Part shown: positions 19,272 to 27,539 of the stretch, piece after piece
Position numbering within the stretch: position 1 is the stretch's first letter
How the letters are laid out: each line of letters begins with the position of its first letter
NCBI GenBank assembly: GCA_963768715.1
Contig: CAVYJC010000011.1
Location: 124,001 to 188,000 of the forward strand
Source of the DNA: DATKEJ01 sp963768715
GTDB lineage: Bacteria > Bacteroidota > Rhodothermia > Rhodothermales > DATKEJ01
Direction of reading: 5' to 3'
Length of the DNA: 64,000 bases
Notes under the pieces: generated by a model
Told to the model about the DNA's origin: nothing
Databases searched by the model: none
Seen by the model: only the letters and a program-made list of their open reading frames with translations
Position numbers and translations under genes: made by a program

Positions 19272-19832
19272 CTACCTACTCGGCTCATAGCGCATTGCCA
19301 CCGCGCCAGAGCCGAGCTCCAGCCGGCCCACGAGCTTCAAATCGAGTGGCTTCGATAGTCCTGCGAGCAACGTCGGCCCCTGGCCCGCTACTCTGGGATG
19401 CACCACGAACTCGTACTCATCGATCAATCCCAGCTCCGCCAGCGCCAGCGGGAGCGTCACGCCCCCCGTGAGGAGTCCGTTACCCGGCTCCCGCTTGAGT
19501 CGCTGAACGGCCTCGCCCAAATCCCCGCGCAGGAGCTCCGCGTTCCAATCGACCTGCTTCAGAGTGTTCGATACGACGTACTTCTTTGCCGCGTCGATCG
19601 TCCGTGCAAAGGGTTCCATCCAGGGATCCATCCAATCAGGTCTCGCCCCGGTCTCCGCAAACGGCCGCCACGCTTCCTCCATCATTTCATAGACCACGCG
19701 GCCAAAGAGAAGCGCATCGGCTCGGGCGAGGTTCTCCTCGTGGTGACGATGCATTTCTTCGTACGGGACGATTGCGCGATGATCGACGCAGCCGTCCAAT
19801 GTGACGTTGATGGAATACCGTAGGGGTCGCAT
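19272..19832 (-). CDS. Dihydrofolate reductase-like (RibD C-terminal domain) protein
   Basis: A 186-residue protein of the RibD_C/DHFR-like superfamily. It has MRPLRYSINVTLDGCVDH at the start, LLFGRVVYEMMEEAW, KKYVVSNTL and GNGLLTGGVTLPLALAELGL, the NADPH-binding GG region. Such proteins are NAD(P)H reductases of undetermined substrate, distinct from true FolA. A second member lies just upstream on the same strand, so the two may be an old duplication. Confidence 0.75.
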   Translation of the reverse strand: MRPLRYSINVTLDGCVDHRAIVPYEEMHRHHEENLARADALLFGRVVYEMMEEAWRPFAETGARPDWMDPWMEPFARTIDAAKKYVVSNTLKQVDWNAELLRGDLGEAVQRLKREPGNGLLTGGVTLPLALAELGLIDEYEFVVHPRVAGQGPTLLAGLSKPLDLKLVGRLELGSGAVAMRYEPSR

Positions 19833-19912
19833 TGGGGAATCTTACCACGAGTTGGATGGATAAGCAAGGTTGGCCCTCATCCTCGGATGGCGATAGGTGC
19901 CGACCCGCGATC

Positions 19913-20542
19913 TCAATCGTGGTCCAGCGGCTGCTCACCGTGCGTTCCCGTGCGGACCTCGCCGCCGCGCTCGTACCGGGTGATCAAAACACCGCCGGGC
20001 GTGCTGATTGACTCCGCCAGCGTGAAGGCCGACGCCTGCGCATTGTCGTCAAACAAGCGCTTGCCGCGTCCGAGCACGACGGGATAAGCTATGAGACGAA
20101 GCTCATCCACCAGCCCGGCGGCGAGCAGTTGCCGCACCAATTCTCCGCTGCCCCAGGTTAACAGGTCGGCGCCATCCTCGCTATTGAGCTTCCTTACTGC
20201 ATCGGCAAGATCGCCCTTCAACGCATGGCTGTTCTGCCAGTCGAGCGTATCGGGCCGGTGCGTAGCCACGTACTTGGGCACGCTGTTGAACTGGTCGGCG
20301 ATCGGGTTGCCGTCCGGCACGTGCGGCCAATACGCCGCCCATATGTCGTAGGTGCGACGTCCCAACAGCAACTCGAACGGCTGCGAGAACAGATCCATTA
20401 CGGCCTGGCCGATGGCCTCGTCGTCGTAGGGCGCCGTCCAGCCGCCGAGATGGAATCCGTCGCTGGGATCTTCTTCGGGTGCACCCGGGGACTGAATGAC
20501 GCCGTCCAGACTGACGTGTTCGGCGACGATGAGCTTGCGCAT
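19913..20542 (-). CDS. Dihydrofolate reductase-like (RibD C-terminal domain) protein
   Basis: A 209-residue relative of the neighbouring gene. MRKLIVAEHVSLDGVIQSPG, LLLGRRTYDIWAAYWP, KYVATH and ADLLTWGSGELVRQLLAAGL mark the RibD_C fold with its nucleotide-binding loop. The start at 20542 follows a GGAGAAGAAC ribosome-binding stretch; the longer ORF adds 18 unrelated residues. Together with the downstream copy it forms a tandem pair of putative NAD(P)H-dependent reductases. Confidence 0.75.
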   Translation of the reverse strand: MRKLIVAEHVSLDGVIQSPGAPEEDPSDGFHLGGWTAPYDDEAIGQAVMDLFSQPFELLLGRRTYDIWAAYWPHVPDGNPIADQFNSVPKYVATHRPDTLDWQNSHALKGDLADAVRKLNSEDGADLLTWGSGELVRQLLAAGLVDELRLIAYPVVLGRGKRLFDDNAQASAFTLAESISTPGGVLITRYERGGEVRTGTHGEQPLDHD

Positions 20543-20788
20543 GTTCTTCTCCAAAATGGTTCTTCTCGAGTGTTCTTGCACAGGGAATGCGGACAATCAG
20601 TACGACCAACTAGCGTCATTCCCTAATGGATAGTCGAACGGGTGGTGGCGGAATCGACATTGGCAGGTGTGAAATCTCCAACCGAATACCAGGTACCCGC
20701 CGGCCACGATTCAATCGTGGGTTAGGGATCGGCCATCGAGACGAGGTAACAGTTGTGACAGTTTCGACGTTGCGGGCCGGCCGAGACA

Positions 20789-20820
20789 AGTTTGGTGTTT
20801 GAAGTTTGGTGTTTGAAGTT
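20789..20820. repeat. Micro-tandem repeat (GTTTGGTGTTTGAA x2)
   Basis: Two exact copies of a 14-base unit sit in the 410-base region between the DHFR-like gene and the GH115-like remnant. Nothing else is recognised there. Confidence 0.6.
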
Positions 20821-20953
20821 ATCCTGGGTCGTCGAATCGAACCGGAACGCCTGCAATTCATCGCCCTCATCTGCCGGCCTATTCAGAATACGTCCGATCA
20901 ACTTCATCCTGATCGCTGGGTTTACCGAGGTCGAACCAAACATCAGTTTGGCC

Positions 20954-21073
20954 TCACCCCCCAACCACCACCCTCTCCACCACCACATTATCATCCAGCC
21001 GCCACAGCTTCAGCGTGTGCTGACCGGCGGCGACGCCGTCTAAGGTCGTCTCCACGTCGGTCACGTTGTAGCA
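20954..21073 (-). pseudogene. C-terminal remnant of a GH115-like glycosidase
   Basis: Only the last ~40 residues remain: YNVTDVETTLDGVAAGQHTL then KLWRLDDNVVVERVVVGG and a TGA stop. This resembles the C-terminal beta domain that closes GH115-type (alpha-glucuronidase) proteins. No upstream catalytic domain exists in any frame. It suggests deletion of a larger glycan-degradation gene. Confidence 0.4.
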
Positions 21074-21153
21074 GGGGAATCATTCCTACGTGGAAGACGC
21101 AGCGTCCGGGAGTCCAACGCCCGCGAATGGCGTGACGGATCTCGAAGGGTTGC

Positions 21154-21181
21154 CCCAGTGACTAGTGCCCAGTGACTGATG
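21154..21181. repeat. Micro-tandem repeat (CCCAGTGACTAGTG, period 14)
   Basis: Two near-identical 14-base units just upstream of the HigB-like gene. Confidence 0.5.
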
Positions 21182-21278
21182 ACCACCATGCCGGCGCACT
21201 TCGCCCTGGATCACCGCGTGTGGAGGTGAGCCAAATAACGAAACCCAAGTACGCCAGTGGCGTATAGTCGATAATACG

Positions 21279-21611
21279 ATGCGATTCGTGGAGATGACCG
21301 GCTTTACCCGGGAAGTGCAGTCGCTTCTCACGCCGGATGAATACCGCAAATTGCAGAATGCGCTTGCCACGAGGGCAACTCGGGTCGATACGATTCCCGG
21401 CACCGGCGGGCTGCAAAAAGTGCGATGGGGATCGTTACAAAAAGGAAAACGAGGCGGTGTGCGAGTGATCTTTTATGAGTGCACCGACCGGGACGTCTTC
21501 CTGCTATTGGCAATCTATCCAAAGAGCAAGCGGGATGACCTGACATCGGAGCAGAAGAAAACGCTGAAGGGCTTGGTTACACACCTCGTTGAGAAGTACT
21601 GCCATGGATAA
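21279..21611 (+). CDS. higB: RelE/HigB-family toxin
   Basis: A 110-residue RelE/ParE-superfamily protein. FTREVQSLLTPDEYRKLQNA and GGLQKVRWGSLQKGKRGGVR then VIFYECTDRDVFLLLAIYPK followed by K/D-rich residues match HigB-type mRNA interferases, which cut mRNA at the ribosome. It ends eight bases inside the antitoxin gene. Toxin-first order is normal for higBA. A degraded copy lies about 670 bases downstream. Confidence 0.8.
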   Translation: MRFVEMTGFTREVQSLLTPDEYRKLQNALATRATRVDTIPGTGGLQKVRWGSLQKGKRGGVRVIFYECTDRDVFLLLAIYPKSKRDDLTSEQKKTLKGLVTHLVEKYCHG

Positions 21612-21894
21612 CGAATTGTTTGAAACGCTCCAGGAGAGTATCAAGGAAGCCGGCGCGTACCTGCGCGGAGATGTGCATGTACCCCACTCGCAGGTCTCGT
21701 TTGTCGGAGAACCCGATCCTCGCGTCGTTAGACAGAAAATGCATCTGTCCCAGAGTCAATTTGCTGCGCTTCTCGGCGTTAGCCTTCGAACCCTCCAAAA
21801 CTGGGAGCAGGGACGCCGGTCGCCCACTGGACCCGCCATGCAGCTGCTCAAGGTAGCGGTAGTGCGCCCGGATGCACTCCTGGCGATTTCGTGA
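21604..21894 (+). CDS. higA: HigA-like helix-turn-helix antitoxin
   Basis: A 96-residue XRE-type antitoxin. The DNA-binding helix-turn-helix is MHLSQSQFAALLGVSLRTLQ then NWEQGRRSPTGPA, preceded by a short N-terminal arm (MDNELFETLQESIKEAGAYL). It should bind and inhibit the upstream HigB and repress the operon. The start at 21604 is set by the second copy, whose ORF begins at the same ATG. Confidence 0.8.
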   Translation: MDNELFETLQESIKEAGAYLRGDVHVPHSQVSFVGEPDPRVVRQKMHLSQSQFAALLGVSLRTLQNWEQGRRSPTGPAMQLLKVAVVRPDALLAIS

Positions 21895-21947
21895 AATCCG
21901 CCCGCCCGTCCGGGGGACGGCATTGGCTTCTCGCCAAAGAGGGTACG

Positions 21948-22046
21948 ATGCGATTCGTGGAGATGACCGGCTTTACCCGGGAAGTGCAGCCGCTTCTCAC
22001 GCTGGATGAATGCCGCAAATTGCAGAATGCGGAGCAAGAGCGATGA
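21948..22046 (+). pseudogene. Truncated second copy of the HigB toxin gene
   Basis: Starts with the same ATGCGATTCGTGGAG as the intact toxin. After codon 28 about 160 bases are missing, which shifts the frame to a TGA at 22044. The 3' end of the toxin sequence then continues uncoded into the second antitoxin. Clear decay product of a tandem duplication. Confidence 0.8.
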
Positions 22047-22111
22047 CCTGACATCGGAGCAGAAGAAAACGCTAAAGGGCTTGGCTACACGCCTCGTCGA
22101 GAAATACTGCC

Positions 22112-22402
22112 ATGGATAACGAATTGTTTGAAACGCTCCAGGAGAGTGTCAAGGAAGCCGGAGCGTACCTGCGCGGCGATGTCGATGTACCCGACTCGCA
22201 GGTCTCGTTTGTCGGAGAACCCGATCCTCGCGTCGTTAGACAGAAAATGCACCTGTCCCAGAGTCAGTTTGCCGCGCTTCTCGGCGTGAGCCTTCGAACC
22301 CTCCAAAACTGGGAGCAGGGACGTCGGTCGCCCACCGGTCCAGCCATGCAACTGCTCAAGGTAGCAGAAGTGCGCCCGGATGCACTCCTGGCGATTTCGT
22401 GA
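22112..22402 (+). CDS. Second HigA-like antitoxin, duplicate
   Basis: A 96-residue protein differing from the first antitoxin at only a few positions (SVKEAG for SIKEAG, DVDVPDS for DVHVPHS, AEV for AVV). The helix-turn-helix is unchanged, so it should bind the same operator. With its toxin destroyed, it is an orphan antitoxin that could protect against the intact toxin next door. Confidence 0.8.
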   Translation: MDNELFETLQESVKEAGAYLRGDVDVPDSQVSFVGEPDPRVVRQKMHLSQSQFAALLGVSLRTLQNWEQGRRSPTGPAMQLLKVAEVRPDALLAIS

Positions 22403-22594
22403 AATCCGCCCGCCCGTTAAACAACCTCCTCCGCGACTTCGCGCCGTTGGAGATTCGAGGCGCGCCGAAGCTGTTTCCGCGCGATTTGTGATTTCGCGGC
22501 GTGCGACCCACCTCATCGGGAAAGGAATTTTCCAGTGGCGCGAGATTTTTGTATCTATAAATGTCCCACCCACAATAAGAATTGATTCCTCATC

Positions 22595-24823
22595 ATGAGA
22601 TGGCTATTAGCTCTCCCAGTTCTCGTTTTTTGTACTTCTGCCGCGGCATCGACGGTCTCACCAACGTCGGGTTCTGAATGCAACGCCGCGATCCCGGTAA
22701 CCGCGATACATGACGCGCAGGGGAACGGCGCTGTCAGTCCTCTGGCCGGAACGATCGTCCAGGTGGAGGGCATCGTCGTGGGCGATTTCCAGGGCAGTGG
22801 GCTCGGCGCCAACGGTGAGTTGAATGGCTTCGCCGTCCAGGAGCAGCGTGCCGATATTGACGCCGACCCCGCGACGAGCGAGGGCATTTTCGTATTCGAT
22901 GGTGGTTTGCCCGCCGTTGATGTCCACCTGGGTGATCAGGTCTGCGTCACAGGACGGGTGGACGAGTACTTCGACGAGACACAGATCGACGCCACCGTCG
23001 GGGGTGGGAGCGTACTTGTCGTCAGTTCGGGCAGACCAATGCCTCCGGCGCGCGTCGTCGCTTTGCCTGCTACGGCCACGACACTCAACGACGACGGGCA
23101 ACTCATCGGCGACTACGAGTGGTACGAAGGCGAGCGTGTTCGCATTCCCGGCTTCCTGGACGTGACGAATGCCGCAAATCTCGACGAGTTCGGTGAGTTG
23201 ACGCTTTCCTCCGGTGGTAGACTCGTCGCCTTCACGCAGACAAATACACCCAGTATTGCAGGTTTCTCGGCGCAGGCCGAGGACCACGCCAAACGGAGTC
23301 TCCGCCTGGATGACGGGTTCTCGACCCACTGGCCCGACCCCATCCCTTATCCGGCACCCGCGCTGAGCCTGACAAACCGAGTGCGGGCCGGTGATGTCGT
23401 CGGGCATCTGCTCGGCGTCATTACATACCGGCGAGGTGCCGGCGGGCTTGGCGATCAAGTCTTTCGTCTCATGCCGACCCGACCGCCGAGATTCAGAGCG
23501 GCCAATCGACGTCCAACCTCGCCGCCTCGCGTGCGCGGCGACGTCAAGGTCGCTTCCTTTAACCTCGAGTACTTCCTGAACGGGGACGGAGGCGACCCCG
23601 CGAGCTTTCCGCTCAGTGGGGGGACGACGTTCTCCGAATACCTCCGACAACGCGCCAAGCTCGTCGCCACGATCGCTGGACTGGATGCCGACATCGTCGG
23701 GCTCGTCGAGCTCGAGAACGACTATCTCGCCGGCGCGAACAGCGCCATTGCGGACTTGGTTGATGGACTCAACGCGATGCTCGGAGCCGGTACGTACGCC
23801 TATCTCGATCCGATGGCGGGCTTTGGTACGTCGCCCCTTATCGTGGGATTGCTCTACAGACCGGCGACGGTCAGTCCGGTCGGACCGCTCAAGTATCTTT
23901 ACACCGATGCTTTTGCCAATCCAAACGGCAACATCTTCAAACTGAACCGGCCGGCCCTGACGCAGACGTTCGACACCGCCATCGGCGCGTTCACCGTGAG
24001 CGTGAATCACTTCAAGGCGAAAGGATGCAGCCCAGCGCCGACCGGATTGGACATCGACCAGGGAGACGGTCAAAGCTGTTTCAACGATACGCGTACCAAA
24101 GGTGGCGCGGAGCTGGTTAATTGGTTCGCGAACGATCCGACGAGCACGACCGCCAACCTCGGTGCTTATGATCCGGATGTTCTGATCATTGGCGATCTGA
24201 ACTCGCAACCCAGGGAGGATCCCATCGCTGCGATCACTTCCGGGTGGGATGGCGTGCAGGGGACCGCCGACGACTACGTCGATCTCCTGTCGCTGAGCGA
24301 TTACAGCTTTGTCTTCAGTGGGGAAGCAGGCCGGCTCGATTACGCATTGGCGAGCCCCAGCCTTGCACCGCAGATCAGCGGCGCCGGTGTTTGGCACATC
24401 AACGCCGACGAGCCGGATGCCTTCGATTATTCGGAGGACAATCCCGCGCCTGCGGCGCTATATGCTCCCGATCCGTTTCGATCGAGCGACCACGATGCGG
24501 TTCTTGTCGGACTCGACGGCGGTTCGTTGGCCAAAGTCGCCGCGGCTGAGACATTGAACGACGGGCTGCTCTCGGAGCCGTTTCCCAATCCGTTCAATCC
24601 TCAGACGACGTTCAGCCTCTCCGTACGAAATGCACAGCGGGTCTACGTGACGGTCTACGACATGCTCGGAAGGCAGGTGGCCGTGCTCTTCGATGGAGCT
24701 CTCAGTGAAGGTGAGTCCCGGATGATCACATTCGATGCAGGGCATCTGTCCACGGGTATGTACTTCATCCTGGCGCGTGGCGAGACATTCGTGGCCCACG
24801 CGCGGGCGCAGTTGTTGAAGTAG
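22595..24823 (+). CDS. ExeM/NucH-type extracellular endonuclease with T9SS sorting domain
   Basis: 742 residues. A signal peptide (MRWLLALPVLVFCTSAAAS) is followed by an OB-like region (about 30-310) and an endonuclease/exonuclease/phosphatase domain (about 315-640). Motifs KVASFNLEYF, IVGLVELEND, VSVNHFKAKG, VLIIGDLNSQ and SSDHDAVLVGL supply the metal and catalytic His/Asp/Asn sites. The C-terminus SEPFPNPFNPQTTFSLSVRN and later VYDMLGRQVA is a T9SS sorting domain. Known relatives degrade extracellular DNA in biofilms or for phosphate supply. The gene is uninterrupted and stands alone; the ~190-base upstream region should hold its promoter. Confidence 0.85.
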   Translation: MRWLLALPVLVFCTSAAASTVSPTSGSECNAAIPVTAIHDAQGNGAVSPLAGTIVQVEGIVVGDFQGSGLGANGELNGFAVQEQRADIDADPATSEGIFVFDGGLPAVDVHLGDQVCVTGRVDEYFDETQIDATVGGGSVLVVSSGRPMPPARVVALPATATTLNDDGQLIGDYEWYEGERVRIPGFLDVTNAANLDEFGELTLSSGGRLVAFTQTNTPSIAGFSAQAEDHAKRSLRLDDGFSTHWPDPIPYPAPALSLTNRVRAGDVVGHLLGVITYRRGAGGLGDQVFRLMPTRPPRFRAANRRPTSPPRVRGDVKVASFNLEYFLNGDGGDPASFPLSGGTTFSEYLRQRAKLVATIAGLDADIVGLVELENDYLAGANSAIADLVDGLNAMLGAGTYAYLDPMAGFGTSPLIVGLLYRPATVSPVGPLKYLYTDAFANPNGNIFKLNRPALTQTFDTAIGAFTVSVNHFKAKGCSPAPTGLDIDQGDGQSCFNDTRTKGGAELVNWFANDPTSTTANLGAYDPDVLIIGDLNSQPREDPIAAITSGWDGVQGTADDYVDLLSLSDYSFVFSGEAGRLDYALASPSLAPQISGAGVWHINADEPDAFDYSEDNPAPAALYAPDPFRSSDHDAVLVGLDGGSLAKVAAAETLNDGLLSEPFPNPFNPQTTFSLSVRNAQRVYVTVYDMLGRQVAVLFDGALSEGESRMITFDAGHLSTGMYFILARGETFVAHARAQLLK

Positions 24824-25000
24824 AAACGCGTTCGAAATTCTCTTGTCCGTCTGATCGTTCGGAGGAAGCGAACGGAAAGGTGCACGGACCCGCCCACCAC
24901 AATAAGTGATTCTGTAGCAACTCCGGGGTGACCCTCGGTGGAGTACATCTTGGCCAAAAACGAAAGGAACCTGTACGCGCAGGAATTGGATCTACCGCGC

Positions 25001-26533
25001 ATGCACAGTCCGAAATCCCCATATGTCCGCCCCTTGCTATTCCTGTGTCTTGTGGCCTCACCGCTTCTCTTGGGTGCCTGCAAGACGACCCCGTCCAGTC
25101 ACAGTGTCCTGGTCCGGGACTTTCTGATATGGCCCGCCCAACGCTACGAGAATACCGCAAAGACGATCCCCCCGGGTACTGTCGGCAGCTGTCCCAACGG
25201 GCGGTTGGTCCTACTCACCGGGCAGACAAGACCCGGCGAGATCGTGGTTCGGGATCTCTATGACGGCAGTGGTAGCGTGGATTCGACTTCGGCGAGCACT
25301 TCGATGCCCTATCCGATCGATGCCACGGTGGAAAAGCTCGCTACGGACAACCAGATCGTGCGCATGAAGAACGGGAATCTGCTTGCGGTCAAGAATGGCT
25401 ATACGTGGCAGGACAATATTATTCACAAGTCCTGGTGGAACGCGTTTACGCCGGCCTCCAACTGGAGTCCCGGCTCCCGGAACAGCATTTATCTCTGGTA
25501 CTCGTCGAACTGCGGAAACACCTGGCAAAGGATTACGCGGATTGATCCGGCACAGCAATATGGCGGCCGCTACGCATGGCCGCAACCCACTGGGAATAAT
25601 GACGTATTCGGCGCGCCGATCTACGGAATTGGCGGCTACGATCGCACCGAGGCCTATACATGCCCATTTACCGGCACCATCTATATCTCCTCGCACGGTG
25701 ACGGCGGTCCCTTCCCGGACGGTCAGACCACGCGCAGCTACCACAAGCTGGTCTTCTTCTACTCCACCAACAACGGTAGCTCCTGGGACGAAATGGGCGA
25801 AATTGACGACGGTGCGCCTGCGGTGATGACTTCCACGCCCAACGGCCGGTTCTATGCATTCAGTGCATCCGGCGGCGTGCCCAAGCTGTACTACACGATG
25901 GTTCCGGGCGATCCTACGACTTTCACAGGAAAGTCGGAGGTCTGGTACAATGAAAGTCCGGGCAACGACAGCCAGCGCGCCGTTCCGGCGGTCGATAAGG
26001 ACGTGTCCATCTTCCGGAATATCCATCAGATTGCGATCTCACGGATCAGCACGGACGCGAACTCGAGCAAGGTCCGCATTGCCTACAACGCACTGAATGG
26101 TTTTGGGCGGCAGGTCTACAAGATTCTCAGCGCGGAAATTCTGGACGGTGACCCTGCATCCGGTGCCGTCGTCCACTGGTCGAAGACGATCAGTTCTTCC
26201 GACCCGTCGGGCAGATCCCTTGTCTACGGCGCGTTCATTGACCCGGACTACGTGGACATGCCGAGCGGGACGACATCCAATCGCAGCGTGTTCTACTACA
26301 TCGATGCGAGCTCGGATGACGCCCCGTTTTCGTACTACGCTGCGGACTATGTCTTCTTCTACAATTCCCTGAACTTTGCCACCGATCCGGAGGTGCTTTC
26401 TACGTGGACGACCCCTGTGACGCCGGGGGATTATTTCACGGGCGGATTTTACTGGAAGGACGGGAAGGAGCACTATGTCCCGCAGTGGCGCGAGCCTGAC
26501 GGCATCCACGCGGCGGTAATTCGGGGCGACTAA
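25001..26533 (+). CDS. Sialidase-fold (BNR repeat) lipoprotein
   Basis: 510 residues from the ATG at 25001. A lipoprotein signal ends at LLLGAC with Cys27. The body carries BNR/Asp-box repeats of a six-bladed propeller: YSSNCGNTWQRI and YSTNNGSSWDEM, both with the S-x-x-x-G-x-x-W pattern. Conserved Arg/Tyr active-site residues of true sialidases cannot be assigned by eye, so it may be an exo-sialidase or only a propeller binding protein. It is likely exposed on the outer membrane. The longer ORF start is rejected because the lipobox fits the later ATG. Confidence 0.7.
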   Translation: MHSPKSPYVRPLLFLCLVASPLLLGACKTTPSSHSVLVRDFLIWPAQRYENTAKTIPPGTVGSCPNGRLVLLTGQTRPGEIVVRDLYDGSGSVDSTSASTSMPYPIDATVEKLATDNQIVRMKNGNLLAVKNGYTWQDNIIHKSWWNAFTPASNWSPGSRNSIYLWYSSNCGNTWQRITRIDPAQQYGGRYAWPQPTGNNDVFGAPIYGIGGYDRTEAYTCPFTGTIYISSHGDGGPFPDGQTTRSYHKLVFFYSTNNGSSWDEMGEIDDGAPAVMTSTPNGRFYAFSASGGVPKLYYTMVPGDPTTFTGKSEVWYNESPGNDSQRAVPAVDKDVSIFRNIHQIAISRISTDANSSKVRIAYNALNGFGRQVYKILSAEILDGDPASGAVVHWSKTISSSDPSGRSLVYGAFIDPDYVDMPSGTTSNRSVFYYIDASSDDAPFSYYAADYVFFYNSLNFATDPEVLSTWTTPVTPGDYFTGGFYWKDGKEHYVPQWREPDGIHAAVIRGD

Positions 26534-26807
26534 GAACACGCCTCAGCGCGTAGCGGAATTCCGCCACACGTGTGTCGGACCAGCTCGATGCCGAGCAGAC
26601 TGAAGACGCCGGGCAGACTGTCCAGGAGAGGCGTCGACAATAATACGGTTCGCTTCGAGCGAGGAGTCCATTGTGGCAGTGCCCAGCGCCCCGGGATATG
26701 CTGCGCAAGAATAAGACCCGATTAGTTTGTCGCTTGTGAGGGAAAGGAGGATTGGGCTCCCACAAGTGCGTTTCTATAACAAGGGACGGGCGAAGACGAG
26801 CCCCCTA
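26534..26807. other. Intergenic region between convergent genes
   Basis: About 270 bases, no credible ORF or RNA gene; no clear terminator hairpin with a T-run. Confidence 0.4.
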
Positions 26808-27290
26808 CTACTTGATCTCCATCGTTGGGTTGACTGTGACGACCTCGAGTTCTTCGACAACGCCGTCAGGACCGTTAATCAGGCGGTATCGCGACGGTAT
26901 CATCAGGGGAAGCGAGTAGGATCGCACCACAGTCCCGCCGCCATCAACGAGTTCGATCGTCCCCGGTCTGTTATCAATCTTGCCCATCATGCCGGAATTC
27001 TTGTACCAATTCCAGACGGCGTTGCTGCCGTCGGCAGTGTGTTGCAACGTGAGGGTCGGATACGTAGTACGCCCGACGCCGGCCTCTCGGCCCTCCATTG
27101 CCATGTCCGTTGCAGTAGCCCACTCAAAACCGTCCACGACTTCCAGGGTCACTCTGGGCAGTTGTTCGAATTTGACTTGGAACTTGAGCGGTGGTTTCTG
27201 GGCAAACACTGTCGGCGCGAATACGACAGTGAGGAGGAACAGCCCGATCCAAACGGAAAGCAACGATCGAATGCGAGAGTGGGTGGTCAT
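26808..27290 (-). CDS. Secreted protein resembling a T4 gp19-like tail-tube domain
   Basis: 160 residues with a Sec signal peptide (MTTHSRIRSLLSVWIGLFLL... cleaving near VFAQ). The mature part follows the gp19-like tail-tube pattern: KFQVKFEQL, a FEWATATDMAMEGREAG region, YPTLTLQH, GSNAVWNWYKN, NRPGTIELVDGGG, SYSLPLMIPSRYRLING and a closing EELEVVTVNPTMEI. In phages and contractile injection systems this fold builds the inner tube and has no signal peptide. Here it is alone, with no sheath, baseplate or spike genes nearby. It may have been adapted as a periplasmic or extracellular structural protein. Fold call is by motif only. Confidence 0.55.
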   Translation of the reverse strand: MTTHSRIRSLLSVWIGLFLLTVVFAPTVFAQKPPLKFQVKFEQLPRVTLEVVDGFEWATATDMAMEGREAGVGRTTYPTLTLQHTADGSNAVWNWYKNSGMMGKIDNRPGTIELVDGGGTVVRSYSLPLMIPSRYRLINGPDGVVEELEVVTVNPTMEIK

Positions 27291-27539
27291 CTTGATTTGA
27301 TTGAGTGTTGTTTGAGCCTCGAAGCGACCCGGTTGGCCGCCGGTGCGTAATTACGCCGATCCGCATCCAGTTGCAATGGAGCTTGAAACAGGATTTGACG
27401 GATCGAGCGTGCCGGCCAGAACGCCGTCCATCAACGCCGAGACCTCCAGCTGACCATTCACGGAACCTCGCGAGGAGGTTGGCTGGACTTTTTCAACAAG
27501 AGCAGGTGAGGGCGCCGGTGATCACCATGCCGACCCGCG

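Noticed and set aside
22658..24397. 579-residue antisense ORF
   Set aside because: Shadow of the ExeM-type gene caused by GC-rich codon use; no recognisable domain or start.
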